In this document: in pieces, positions 46,356 to 53,828 of the stretch
How positions within the stretch are numbered: the first letter of the stretch is position 1
Layout of the letters: every line of letters begins with the position of its first letter
Source: BP-464 sp963825415
GTDB taxonomy: Bacteria > Actinomycetota > Thermoleophilia > Solirubrobacterales > Solirubrobacteraceae
Direction: 5' to 3'
DNA: 64,000 nucleotides
NCBI GenBank assembly: GCA_963825415.1
Contig: CAWGTD010000006.1
Coordinates: forward strand, 62,001-126,000
Notes under the pieces: generated by a model
What the model was told of the DNA's origin: nothing
The model's input: the letters and a program-made list of their open reading frames with translations, nothing else
Databases searched by the model: none
Position numbers and translations under genes: made by a program

Positions 46356-47021
46356 TCACCTCGCGAGCTCGGCGAGAAACGGATTCGTGGCGCGCTCTCG
46401 CCCGAGCGTCGTGAGGCCCATGTGCCCCGGATACACCGCCGTCTCGTCGGGATATGCGTCGAGCAGGCCCTGGATCGAGCCGGCGAGCGTGTTCCAATCG
46501 CCACCGGGCAGGTCGACTCGCCCGACCGAGCCCTGGAAGAGCACGTCGCCGCTGAACAGCGCGGCCTCGTCGGCGATCGCGTAGGTCACGTGCCCGGGGC
46601 TGTGCCCGGGGGTGAAGATCACGTCGATCTCGAAGCCGGCCAGCTCGAGCCGCTCGCCGCCCTGCACCGTCTCCTCGGGGTCCCACGACTCGTAGGGCCC
46701 GAAGCCGGGCCAGGGCACGAAGGCCATGATGTCCTGGAGGACCGGGACCTCGATCTTGGGGCAGTACACGGGCGCACCGGTGGCGCGCGCGACCGGTGCG
46801 ACGGCGCCGACGTGGTCGAAGTGCGTGTGGGTCAGCAGGATCGCGTCGAGCGTGACGCCCAGCGCCTCGATCGCGCTCAGCAGGCGGTCGGCTTCCTCGC
46901 CGGGGTCGACGATCACCGCGCGGTCGGAGTACGGACCCAGGCCATCCGGGCCTGTGTGCCCCCGGCGGGCCAGGAAGCAGTTCTCCTGCACCGGCCCGAC
47001 GGTGAACATCCGGACGTCCAT
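46356..47021 (-). CDS. MBL-fold hydrolase, glyoxalase II-like
   Basis: 221 residues with the metallo-beta-lactamase metal motif THTHFDHVG, AVIVDPGEEADRLL, FTPGHSPGHVTYAI, ALFSGDVLFQGSVGRVDLPGG and VYPGHMGLTTLGRE, giving a full dinuclear Zn site. The GSVGRVDLPGG signature is that of the YcbL/GloB-like branch. It probably hydrolyses a thioester in the cytoplasm. Upstream of hisS and downstream of a small membrane protein gene with which it shares one base (TGATG). YcbL-like genes often precede hisS in related genomes. Confidence 0.88.
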   Translation of the reverse strand: MDVRMFTVGPVQENCFLARRGHTGPDGLGPYSDRAVIVDPGEEADRLLSAIEALGVTLDAILLTHTHFDHVGAVAPVARATGAPVYCPKIEVPVLQDIMAFVPWPGFGPYESWDPEETVQGGERLELAGFEIDVIFTPGHSPGHVTYAIADEAALFSGDVLFQGSVGRVDLPGGDWNTLAGSIQGLLDAYPDETAVYPGHMGLTTLGRERATNPFLAELAR

Positions 47022-47383
47022 CAGCCGCTGCGCGCTCGCTTGGCCATCCGTCTGCGGTAGACGAACTTGTCGGTGACGTAACCGAGCGGGATGTAGAAGG
47101 CCGTGACGAAGACGCCCAGCGCCAGTGAGGTGCCCACCGGCCGGTCCCACAGGAAGTAGATGAGGAGCACGAACGCGACGCCGGAGACGAGCGCGCGCTG
47201 GGTCGCCGCCTTCCACGTCGGCGGCCGCGCGGTCCGCTCGTCGCGACGCTGGCGAGCCTCGTCGCGCACGCTCGGGCGCCGCTCGGACGCATCCGGCTTG
47301 CGCCCGGTGCGCCCCCGCGACTCCACCACGCCGGCGGCGTTGCCGCGGTGCTTCGTCCGCCGCCGTTTCTTGGTCTGGGCCAC
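47021..47383 (-). CDS. small basic membrane protein
   Basis: 120 residues: a strongly basic N-terminal half (KKRRRTKHRGNAAG and on), then two membrane helices (ALVSGVAFVLLIYFLW and TSLALGVFVTAFYIPLGYV) and a basic end. The charge distribution puts both ends in the cytoplasm, where the tail could contact nucleic acid. No family recognised. Its stop shares a base with the MBL start. Confidence 0.75.
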   Translation of the reverse strand: MAQTKKRRRTKHRGNAAGVVESRGRTGRKPDASERRPSVRDEARQRRDERTARPPTWKAATQRALVSGVAFVLLIYFLWDRPVGTSLALGVFVTAFYIPLGYVTDKFVYRRRMAKRARSG

Positions 47384-47392
47384 GGCAGGATC

Positions 47393-48214
47393 CTAGGCCC
47401 CCAAGGCCTCTTCGAGCGTGCGGCGGTTGCGGATCGGCACGTCGTCGGGCCAGCCGGCCAGCGCGGCGGCGGGCGCGAGGCCGACGAGCTCCGCCTCGCG
47501 GACGCGCGCGCGACCGCGTACCTCGTCGAGGAGCCGCGCGAGCGGGACCGCCTCGTGGTCCTCGACGTTGCAGGAGACCTGAGCGACGCCTGTGGTCGGC
47601 AGCCACAGGCCCAGCGCCCGGATTCCGGGCAGCTCGCGGACCTTGGCGGCGATCTCGCGGGCGAGCGCCTCGTCGCCCTCGATCTCGATGTTGAAGGCGA
47701 TCAGCGGCGGCCGCGCCGCCACCAGCGTCGCGCCGCGGTGGGGATCGATCGCGGGCGGGCCGAAGTCAGGCGCGACGGCCGCGAGGCCCTCGATGCCCCC
47801 GCCACGCAGCTCGGCGCGGGTGCGGCCGCCCGCCAGCGCCCCGTACAGATAGACGGGCAGGCCGAGCTCGGCGCCCAGCCGCCCGGCGCTCAGCAGCGCC
47901 TCGGCGCAGGCGGCGCCGCGCTGCTCGGCGCGGTCGTGGACGATCGGTGCGACGTCGAGCACGCCCACGTACGGGTGGATGCCGCGCGGCGCGGCCAGGT
48001 CGACGCGCGCGAGCGCCTCGCGGGCGCCCGCCACGAGCGCCTCGGCGAGCCGGCCCGGTCCGCCGGCCAGCCAGTAGACCGAGCGGTGGTGGTCGGCGTC
48101 GGAGTGCACGTCGAGCAGGCGTACTCCGTCGACCGACCCGAACGCGGCCCCGATCGCGGCGATCGCCTCGTGATCGCGCCCCTCGGACACGTTGGGGACG
48201 GCGAACAGCGTCAC
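47393..48214 (-). CDS. glutamate formimidoyltransferase-like protein
   Basis: 273 residues, matching the N- and C-subdomains of the formiminotransferase half of FTCD: VPNVSEGRDHEAIAAI, HSDADHHRSVYWLAG, HPYVGVLDVAPIV, PVYLYGALAGG, FNIEIEGDEALAREIA, and WLPTTGVAQVSCNVED. The enzyme moves a formimino or formyl group to tetrahydrofolate. No histidine-degradation genes are nearby, so it may work in folate salvage. The GTG at 48214 overlaps the upstream peptidase stop (GTGA). Confidence 0.85.
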   Translation of the reverse strand: MTLFAVPNVSEGRDHEAIAAIGAAFGSVDGVRLLDVHSDADHHRSVYWLAGGPGRLAEALVAGAREALARVDLAAPRGIHPYVGVLDVAPIVHDRAEQRGAACAEALLSAGRLGAELGLPVYLYGALAGGRTRAELRGGGIEGLAAVAPDFGPPAIDPHRGATLVAARPPLIAFNIEIEGDEALAREIAAKVRELPGIRALGLWLPTTGVAQVSCNVEDHEAVPLARLLDEVRGRARVREAELVGLAPAAALAGWPDDVPIRNRRTLEEALGA

Positions 48215-49155
48215 GCCAGGACGAAGCGGCCGGCGTCCACGACGCGGGTCTCCCCCACGTCGAGCGTCGGCTCGACCACGACGACGTCCATGTGCACCGG
48301 AACCGCGACCGTCCCGCCGATGGCCGCGCTCGCCCCGAAGGCGACGTGGATCGTGCCGATGATCTTCTCGTCCTCCAGGACGTTGCCGGTCAGCGTGGCG
48401 CGGTCGTTGGTGCCCACCCCCAGCTCGGCGAGGTTGCGGCCCGCCTCGCCGTGAGCGGTCAGCATCTCCACGAGGCGGGCGCCGTCCTCCCCGTCCGCGT
48501 CGGCCAGGCGGCCGTCACGGACCGTGATGGTCACCGGCTCGGACGTCAGGCCGATCGCCGCCATGCTGCTCGTCACCACGGTTCCCTCGCCCCCGAGCGG
48601 GGCGATGAAGCCTTCGCCGCAGGGAAGGTTGCCGAACGCGCCCGCCGCGGTGAGGTCGCCGTCGTCGGGAATCCCGTGGCGCCCGCGCAGGTCGAAGCGC
48701 ATGTCGGTGCCCCGCGGGCAGGTCACGTGCGCCTCGTCGGCCTCTGTCAGCAGCTCGGCGACGGCCGCGCACCGGGCGCCCATCGCGGTGAAGTCGGCGG
48801 ACATCAGGCGCGCGACGAGGTCGGCGGTCGCGCCCGGCATCGTCGCGCCACGCACCCCGGCGTCGGTGGCCGCCTTGCGCGCCCGGGTGTGCGACAGGGA
48901 AGGCTCGACGGGCGCGATGTAGACGTTCGCGCTCGCCATTGCCGCGGCGATCGGCGCCGGGGGCTCGGTGCCGCGTTCTGGCCGTGCAGGCAGCACCGCG
49001 AGCACGGCGTCGGCACCGGCCCGCAGCCCGGCCTGCAGCAGCGCGTCGCCGAGGTCGATCCGGCCGGGATCGACGATCACGAGCAGCTCCTCGCCGGCGG
49101 CGACCCCGAGGCAGCGACCCACCACCGTGTCCACCGCGCGCTGAAGATCGGCCAT
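48211..49155 (-). CDS. M29-family (AmpS/aminopeptidase T-like) metallopeptidase
   Basis: 314 residues, shorter than the 370-410 of classic M29 enzymes. Conserved pieces are the N-terminal GEELLVIVDPG, SLSHTRARKAATDAG, PRGTDMRFDLRGRHGI, FGNLPCGEGFIAPL, GVGTNDRATLTGNVLEDEKIIGTIHVAFG (split) and PVHMDVVVVEP. The Glu, Glu, His, His and Asp metal ligands appear present. It likely acts as a broad aminopeptidase. It is the first gene of a two-gene unit with the formimidoyltransferase. Confidence 0.83.
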   Translation of the reverse strand: MADLQRAVDTVVGRCLGVAAGEELLVIVDPGRIDLGDALLQAGLRAGADAVLAVLPARPERGTEPPAPIAAAMASANVYIAPVEPSLSHTRARKAATDAGVRGATMPGATADLVARLMSADFTAMGARCAAVAELLTEADEAHVTCPRGTDMRFDLRGRHGIPDDGDLTAAGAFGNLPCGEGFIAPLGGEGTVVTSSMAAIGLTSEPVTITVRDGRLADADGEDGARLVEMLTAHGEAGRNLAELGVGTNDRATLTGNVLEDEKIIGTIHVAFGASAAIGGTVAVPVHMDVVVVEPTLDVGETRVVDAGRFVLA

Positions 49156-49181
49156 CGGGGCGGCAGGCTATCGTCGCGCCC

Positions 49182-49596
49182 GTGCCGACGGCCGAGGCGG
49201 AGGCGAACGTCCAGGTGGTGAAGGCCGCCTACGAGGCGTTCGCCGCTCGCGACGTCGACGCGATGCTCCGTTACGTCGATCCGGACTGCGAGTTCCGGCC
49301 CGTCGGCACGGCGGCGCTGAGCGGCCGCGACGAGCCCTATCGGGGCCATGAGGGAATGCGCCGCTACTTCGCCGATCTCGAGGCGAATTGGGACGAGTTG
49401 GTGATCGAGCCGCAGGACTACCGCGCCGCCGGTACCTCGGTGATCGTCTTCGGCCACGTGACGGGCCGCGGACCGCAGGCCGAAGTGGACGCCCCGGCGA
49501 CCTGGGTCTGGAAGCTGCGCGACAGCCTCGCAGTGGACGTTCGGGTCTTTCCGACGCGGTGGCGACGCCCTGCGCTGGCTGGACGAAAACCACTAG
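49182..49596 (+). CDS. SnoaL/NTF2-fold protein (frameshifted near the end)
   Basis: From the GTG at 49182: NVQVVKAAYEAFAARDVDAMLRYVDPDCEF (split) and FPVGTAALSG-type segments, RGHEGMRRYFADLEANWDELVIEP and FGHVTGRGPQAEVDAPATWVWKLRD. One extra G near 49558 breaks the frame after VFPTR. Without it the protein ends RGDALRWLDENH at 49596, a typical SnoaL ending. About 137 residues. It is divergent from the M29 gene; function unknown. Confidence 0.8.
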
Positions 49597-49623
49597 GAAA
49601 TAAAGCCGCTCGCCGCCCGGCCG

Positions 49624-50076
49624 ATGACCGGGTGTACGTGCGCGCCGAATAGCCCCCTAGACGAAGCGGGTCTCACTCTCGTCGAGCTTCTCGTCGTCAT
49701 GCTGATCCTCGGGGCGCTCGCCGCCATCGCCCTCCCGGTCTACATGGGCCAGCGCGAGAAGGCATGGGACGGCGAGGCCAAGTCGGACGCCCGCAGCCTC
49801 GTCAGCCACATCGAGTCCTGCTACGCGGTCTACGAGGACTACACGCGGTGCTCGAACACCACGATCGAGCCCACCGGCCTGCCGCTCTCGGCCACCGATG
49901 ACGCCACTCCCGCGCAGGGTGAGGTCTCGATCGAGGGGACGCCGGCCGAGGACGAGTTCGTCATCGCCGCCCGCTCGAGGACCAACACCCTGTTTCGCAT
50001 CACCCGCGCCGGCACCGGCGGCTATGTCCGCAGCTGCACGCCCAACGGCGACGGCTGCCACGGCACCAGCTGGTAA
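49624..50076 (+). CDS. type IV pilin-like protein, third pilin
   Basis: 150 residues. Leader MTGCTCAPNSPLDEAG is cut before LTLVELLVVMLILGALAAIA (Leu1, Glu5). AKSDARSLVSHIESCYA after the helix and the C-terminal GYVRSCTPNGDGC mirror PilA of the main locus (AKSDARNLVSQVESCYA and GYTRTCTVTTGGC), so it is a paralogue. The globular domain is distinct, with an acidic ATPAEDEF-type loop. It lies 14 kb from pilB in this window and 32 bp upstream of a tRNA. It could be a minor or alternative pilin. Confidence 0.88.
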   Translation: MTGCTCAPNSPLDEAGLTLVELLVVMLILGALAAIALPVYMGQREKAWDGEAKSDARSLVSHIESCYAVYEDYTRCSNTTIEPTGLPLSATDDATPAQGEVSIEGTPAEDEFVIAARSRTNTLFRITRAGTGGYVRSCTPNGDGCHGTSW

Positions 50077-50107
50077 CGCAACCGCCCGCTTTAGACTGAC
50101 CGCGCTT

Positions 50108-50181
50108 GGCTGGGTAGCTCAGCTGGTCAGAGCGCACGACTCATAATCGTGAGGTCGGGAGTTCGAGTCTCCCCCCAGCTA
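50108..50181 (+). tRNA. tRNA-Met (CAU), elongator type
   Basis: A 74-nt cloverleaf: acceptor ggctggg (50108-50114) with cccagct (50174-50180) closing with one G-T pair, D stem gctc/gagc, anticodon stem cacga/tcgtg with loop ctcataa (anticodon CAT at 50142-50144), T stem gggag/ctccc with loop ttcgagt, discriminator A. The anticodon stem lacks the three G-C pairs of the initiator, and the arm resembles elongator Met and not tRNA-Ile2. CCA is not encoded. Confidence 0.93.
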
Positions 50182-50220
50182 CCTCCGAAAGCCCCCGCAC
50201 TGTGTGAAAGGGCCGGGTGC

Positions 50221-50511
50221 TCAGGTGCTCGCGACGGCCCGCTCTCGCGCCTTGGCGTAGAGGGTCTCCGGTGCGATGTCCGCGTCGTTGGGCCAGACGA
50301 TCGTGCCTGCGCCTGCATCGGCGCGGAGCTCGCGGAAGTACGCCGGATCCCGCAGGGGCTCGAACACTCCGCCGTAGTCGAGGAGATATCCGAGGTCGAC
50401 GTCGGCGGCCGTGCCGTCCTCAAAGCGGACATGGACCGTGTGGCCCTCGAGCGGAGTGGCTGCGACGAGCAAAGGCGTGCTGCGCATCGCTTCTGATGGT
50501 ACGCCGGTCAC
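50221..50511 (-). CDS. DUF2442 family protein
   Basis: 96 residues from the GTG at 50511, which overlaps the DUF4160 stop (GTGA); an ATG at 50487 is the alternative. ATPLEGHTVHVRFEDGTAADVDLGYLL, then GGVFEPLRDPAYFRELRADAGAGTIVWPNDADIAPETLYAKA (both split here) is the full DUF2442 pattern. The family nearly always sits beside DUF4160; the pair has been treated as a possible toxin-antitoxin-type module, but function is unproven. Confidence 0.85.
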   Translation of the reverse strand: MTGVPSEAMRSTPLLVAATPLEGHTVHVRFEDGTAADVDLGYLLDYGGVFEPLRDPAYFRELRADAGAGTIVWPNDADIAPETLYAKARERAVAST

Positions 50512-50778
50512 CGAAGAGGCTCGATCGGTTGCAGCGCAGCGTGCCGCCGTGCGCGATCCCAGTTGTCGCGCAGGTTCGGCCTGATGCTCGCTGGCCCAGT
50601 CCACGACCAGGCGCAGTGCGCGAGGTGGCAGCTCGCCGGCGAGCACCGCCAGGCTCTCGAGGTCGACCGACGCCTCGTCGCGGCCATACGTGGCATGGAA
50701 GTGAGGCCGGCCGAGATGGTGGATCTCGTCGTGATACATCCAGATGACGATCCCGTAGAAGGCGCTGATCCGCGGCAT
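50508..50778 (-). CDS. DUF4160 family protein (frameshifted in this sequence)
   Basis: About 89 residues: MPRISAFYGIVIWMYHDEIHHLGRPHFHATYGRDEA (split), VDLESLAVLAGELPPRALRLVVDWASEHQAEL, then the normal end RDNWDRARRHAALQPIEPLR in another frame. One extra C near 50575 causes the change. As sequenced, the uncorrected frame happens to run through without a stop into DUF2442, giving an apparent 185-residue fusion. Confidence 0.82.
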
Positions 50779-50930
50779 GAGGCCCGACCCAATCGATCAG
50801 ATCGTGAGGTCGGAACCGCGCGACGGTTTTTGGCACCAGTCTCGAGCGGAGATCACCTCCGCCCGGCGCAAGGCTCGTCCACCGATGAAACGGTCACCGT
50901 CAGCCTCCGGCGAGCACGTCAGCGGCCGGT

Positions 50931-52445
50931 TCAGCGCGGGAGCGCAGCCGGTTCCTCGCCCCCGTCCTCGGGCGAAGGGGCCAGGATGTCGCCCTCGCTG
51001 ACCGGCCCACCGTCGAGCCGCAGGCGCCGGGCCGAGCCCGCGCCGGTGCCCGGCGCCACCTGCACGAGATCTGCCGCGAGCGGCGCGAACGGGCGTGCCT
51101 CGTAGGTCACGATCGCAATACCGATCGGCTGGTGCTCGTCGAGGTTGCCGGTGCCCCCGCCGCCCGCAGTCCCGCCGTTGATCTCCACAAGCCCGTCGTC
51201 CGCGCGGACTGCCTGGTGGTGTGTGTGGCCCGAGACGAGGAGCAGCGGTCCAGCCATCCCAGCCTCCCGCAGTGCGCTCAAGGCCGGCGCGGCAAGCGTG
51301 GGCTCGTGCACGACCACGACGTCGACGCGGCCGATCAGGTCGCTCAGCCACGCGCGGAATGCCTCCTGGTCTTCGGCGGTCACTTCAGCGCCCAGGTCCC
51401 GGAAATCCTGCGAGCGCAGACGCAGGTTCGGGCTCTCGTAGCCGGCCATGCGCAGACCACCGACTCGCACGACCAGCGGGCCGTACCGACCATCGGCGAG
51501 CAAGCGGCCGCGGCGAGTCAGAACGATCGCCCCGGCCCGCACCAGCGACCGCGAGGACAGGTCCGAATCGTGGTTGCCGGCGACGAACACGAGCGGGTCA
51601 CCGGCGGACGCGATCGACTTCAGCGCAGTCGTCTCGAGCGGCGTGCCGCGGTCCGATAGATCCCCAGCGATGACCAACGGCCCTCCTGCCGCCGCACGTC
51701 GGAGCGAGGGGATGACAGCGACGTTGTTGTGGATGTCCGAAGCGACTGCGATCCGGGGCAGGCCGGTCAGCGGGAGCCGGTTGCCCGGAGCGGTCACCAA
51801 ACGCGCCAGGCCCAGCAGCTGGCTGTCGATCGCATCGCTCAAGTGCTCGGGAGTGCGAGACGCGGCCTCGATCGTCCGCAGCGCGATCGGGATGTCGCTG
51901 CCGTGCGCGTAGTAGACCGGGTCGGAGAGCGTTCCTCTCGGTGCGAGCAGGAGCGCCACCGCCGCGGCCCAGGCAGCCGCGCCTAGAACGGCGGTGATCC
52001 CGAGGACCCGGGCGCGTTTGCGCCGAGGGCGCAGCGCGGCAACGGCCAAAAGACCAAGCACGAGAGCACCGGCGGCGGCGAGCAGGGCCAGGTTACGTAG
52101 ATACGACGCGATCCCGTCGCGCGCCTCGTCCCGGACGCGTCCAGCGGCAGGGAGCCCGCGTCGCGCGACTGTCGCTACCGCGCGACGATCGACGGTCCGC
52201 AGCTCCACCTCGAGCCGGACCGGCAACCGCACCCCGCCAAAGCGCACGCCCCAGTCGAGCAGAGGCACGTAGACGTCGAGTGCGCCGGAATGGATCGGCG
52301 ATGCCGAGTAGGCAATCGTCCCGACCGTCAGCTTGCGCTGCGTCGCGTACAGGGAGAGCGCCAGCAGTCCACCGACCACGCACGCGAGCGCTACGGCGAC
52401 CACGGCGAGGGCGGCGCGGGCCCGGTCGGCGTGTTCGGCCCTCAT
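50931..52445 (-). CDS. membrane-anchored calcineurin-like metallophosphoesterase
   Basis: 504 residues. Three membrane helices occur in the first 210 residues (about 12-35, 120-140 and 150-170). The cytoplasmic or external catalytic domain carries all five metal motifs: VASDIHNN, VIAGDLSDRG, FVAGNHDSDL, VVVHEPT and VSGHTHHQAV. The family includes nucleotide, lipid-phosphate and protein phosphatases; the substrate is unknown. Monocistronic, with 150 bp of unremarkable sequence before the DUF4160 gene. Confidence 0.85.
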   Translation of the reverse strand: MRAEHADRARAALAVVAVALACVVGGLLALSLYATQRKLTVGTIAYSASPIHSGALDVYVPLLDWGVRFGGVRLPVRLEVELRTVDRRAVATVARRGLPAAGRVRDEARDGIASYLRNLALLAAAGALVLGLLAVAALRPRRKRARVLGITAVLGAAAWAAAVALLLAPRGTLSDPVYYAHGSDIPIALRTIEAASRTPEHLSDAIDSQLLGLARLVTAPGNRLPLTGLPRIAVASDIHNNVAVIPSLRRAAAGGPLVIAGDLSDRGTPLETTALKSIASAGDPLVFVAGNHDSDLSSRSLVRAGAIVLTRRGRLLADGRYGPLVVRVGGLRMAGYESPNLRLRSQDFRDLGAEVTAEDQEAFRAWLSDLIGRVDVVVVHEPTLAAPALSALREAGMAGPLLLVSGHTHHQAVRADDGLVEINGGTAGGGGTGNLDEHQPIGIAIVTYEARPFAPLAADLVQVAPGTGAGSARRLRLDGGPVSEGDILAPSPEDGGEEPAALPR

Positions 52446-52544
52446 ACGCGGGCATGCAAACACGTGAGCGCCGTCGGTGGCGTCTGCCTGCGGACGCCGC
52501 CCGCCGTCCAGCCTTGTCCGACGACTGTTGGCGGAATGTTCGAT

Positions 52545-52860
52545 CGGTAGGGCCGCGCGGCTCGCCAAGCCCGACTGGGAAGGCGACTGGGTCGGCCGCG
52601 GATTCACCGACCACTACTTCGACTGGGTCATCGGGCTGATGCCCGACTACACGGGATCCAGCAAGGGCCCGGGCTCGGGCGCGCGTTGCGACTTCCCGGG
52701 CCGCGGGCGGGCTCGAGAACGTCGGCCTACCGCCGGCGCTCCAGGGCTTCTCGGCGACGTTCAGCGACGCGGGCATGGCCGGGCACTACGACAACGGCAG
52801 CCAGGCCCGCCTCCACGGCGCCGACGCGCTCGGCCAAGGCCGTCGTCGCCCGCGGGCTGT
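52545..52860 (+). pseudogene. GMC-type oxidoreductase gene fragment
   Basis: In the 424-bp gap between the phosphoesterase and the desaturase, the plus strand codes RLAKPDWEGDWVGRGFTDHY, then DWVIGLMPDYTGSSKGPGS, and after one extra base near 52707 GGLENVGLPPALQGFSATF and SDAGMAGHYDNG. VGRGFTDHY matches the conserved segment that follows the FAD-binding part of GMC oxidoreductases. No start, FAD-binding N-terminus or C-terminal domain is present, so it is a remnant of about 100 residues. The assignment rests on motif recognition only. Confidence 0.45.
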
Positions 52861-52869
52861 GAACGCCCG

Positions 52870-53751
52870 CTAGTGCGGGACGGCGAGCCGGGCGGCCTGC
52901 CGCTCGGGCGCGATGCGCACCACGTCCTGCGCCAGGCCGAGCTTCTCCAGCGCCCGGATGATCAGGGCCGAAGGATCGAACTCCCACCAGCGCAGCCCAT
53001 GCTCGGCACTTCGCGGGAATGCATGGTGGTTGTGGTGCCAGGACTCGCCGAGCGATGGCAGCGCCAGCCACGCGACGTTGGTCGAGCGGTCCTCGACGTC
53101 GAAGCGCCGGCGGCCGAAGAAGTGGCAGACCGAGTTGATCGACCAGGTGACGTGGTGGACCATGAAGATGCGCACCAGGCCGCCCCAGACATAGCCGCGG
53201 ACGGCGCCCTCGAGCGTCCAGCCGTGCAGCGCGAAGCCGGCGAGCGTCGGTAGCAGCAGGGAGAGCACGACCAGCCACGGGAACCGCCTGCCGATCGTGC
53301 GCATCGCCGGGTCCTCGTAGAGCTCGGAGGCGTACCGCTTCCAGTCGGCCTGACCCTGCGTCTCGGTCAGCCATCCCGTGTGGGCGTGCCAGAGGCCGCC
53401 GAGCCCGCTGCCGTGGCCGACGTGCGGGGAGTGCGGGTCGCCCTCGGCGTCGGTGTGCGCGTGGTGCTTGCGGTGGTCGGCCACCCAGTCCAGGACCGAT
53501 CCCTGCACGGACATCGAACCCAGGACGGCGAAGGTCCGCTCCAGCCATGGCCGGGTCCGGAACGAGCGATGGGTGAGCAGGCGGTGGAACCCGACGGTCA
53601 CCCCGGCCGCGGTCAGCACGTAGAAGGCGCCAAGGAGCCCGAGGTCGACGGCGTCGACCCACGAGTTCCAAAGCAGGACGACGGCGGCGAGCACCCCAAC
53701 GAACGGGACGATCACCCCGGCGAGGTTGGCGGTTTTCTCGGCTCGGGACAT
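52870..53751 (-). CDS. acyl-CoA / acyl-lipid delta-9-type desaturase
   Basis: 293 residues from the ATG at 53751. The three diiron His boxes are present: HRLLTHRSF, HRKHHAHTD and HNHHAF, with an extra His pair HVTWSIN segment. Four membrane helices flank them. It introduces a double bond into fatty acyl chains at the membrane, adjusting fluidity. The promoter on the minus strand (TTGAGT, 17 bp, GATTCT) overlaps the start of the divergent PucR regulator gene, suggesting that this regulator controls it. Confidence 0.93.
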   Translation of the reverse strand: MSRAEKTANLAGVIVPFVGVLAAVVLLWNSWVDAVDLGLLGAFYVLTAAGVTVGFHRLLTHRSFRTRPWLERTFAVLGSMSVQGSVLDWVADHRKHHAHTDAEGDPHSPHVGHGSGLGGLWHAHTGWLTETQGQADWKRYASELYEDPAMRTIGRRFPWLVVLSLLLPTLAGFALHGWTLEGAVRGYVWGGLVRIFMVHHVTWSINSVCHFFGRRRFDVEDRSTNVAWLALPSLGESWHHNHHAFPRSAEHGLRWWEFDPSALIIRALEKLGLAQDVVRIAPERQAARLAVPH

Positions 53752-53775
53752 GAACCGCAAGGTATTTGAAGATCC

Positions 53776-53828
53776 AGGCGGTTTCTCGCCGCCTCAGAGA
53801 GAATCTGGCGTGACTTATACTCACTCAA
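53776..53828. promoter_or_regulatory. overlapping divergent promoters of desaturase and pucR-type regulator
   Basis: Plus strand: TATACT (53816-53821) is an ideal -10, placing transcription start at or next to the regulator GTG at 53829, so a leaderless mRNA. Minus strand: -35 TTGAGT (53828-53823), 17-bp spacer, -10 GATTCT (53805-53800). The two cores overlap. An inverted repeat AGGCGG-7-CCGCCT (53776-53781, 53789-53794) covers the desaturase start point and is a candidate operator. Confidence 0.65.

Noticed and set aside
50108..50181. Initiator tRNA-Met or tRNA-Ile (CAU)
   Set aside because: No three consecutive G-C pairs in the anticodon stem as in initiators, and the sequence resembles elongator Met and not the Ile2 type.
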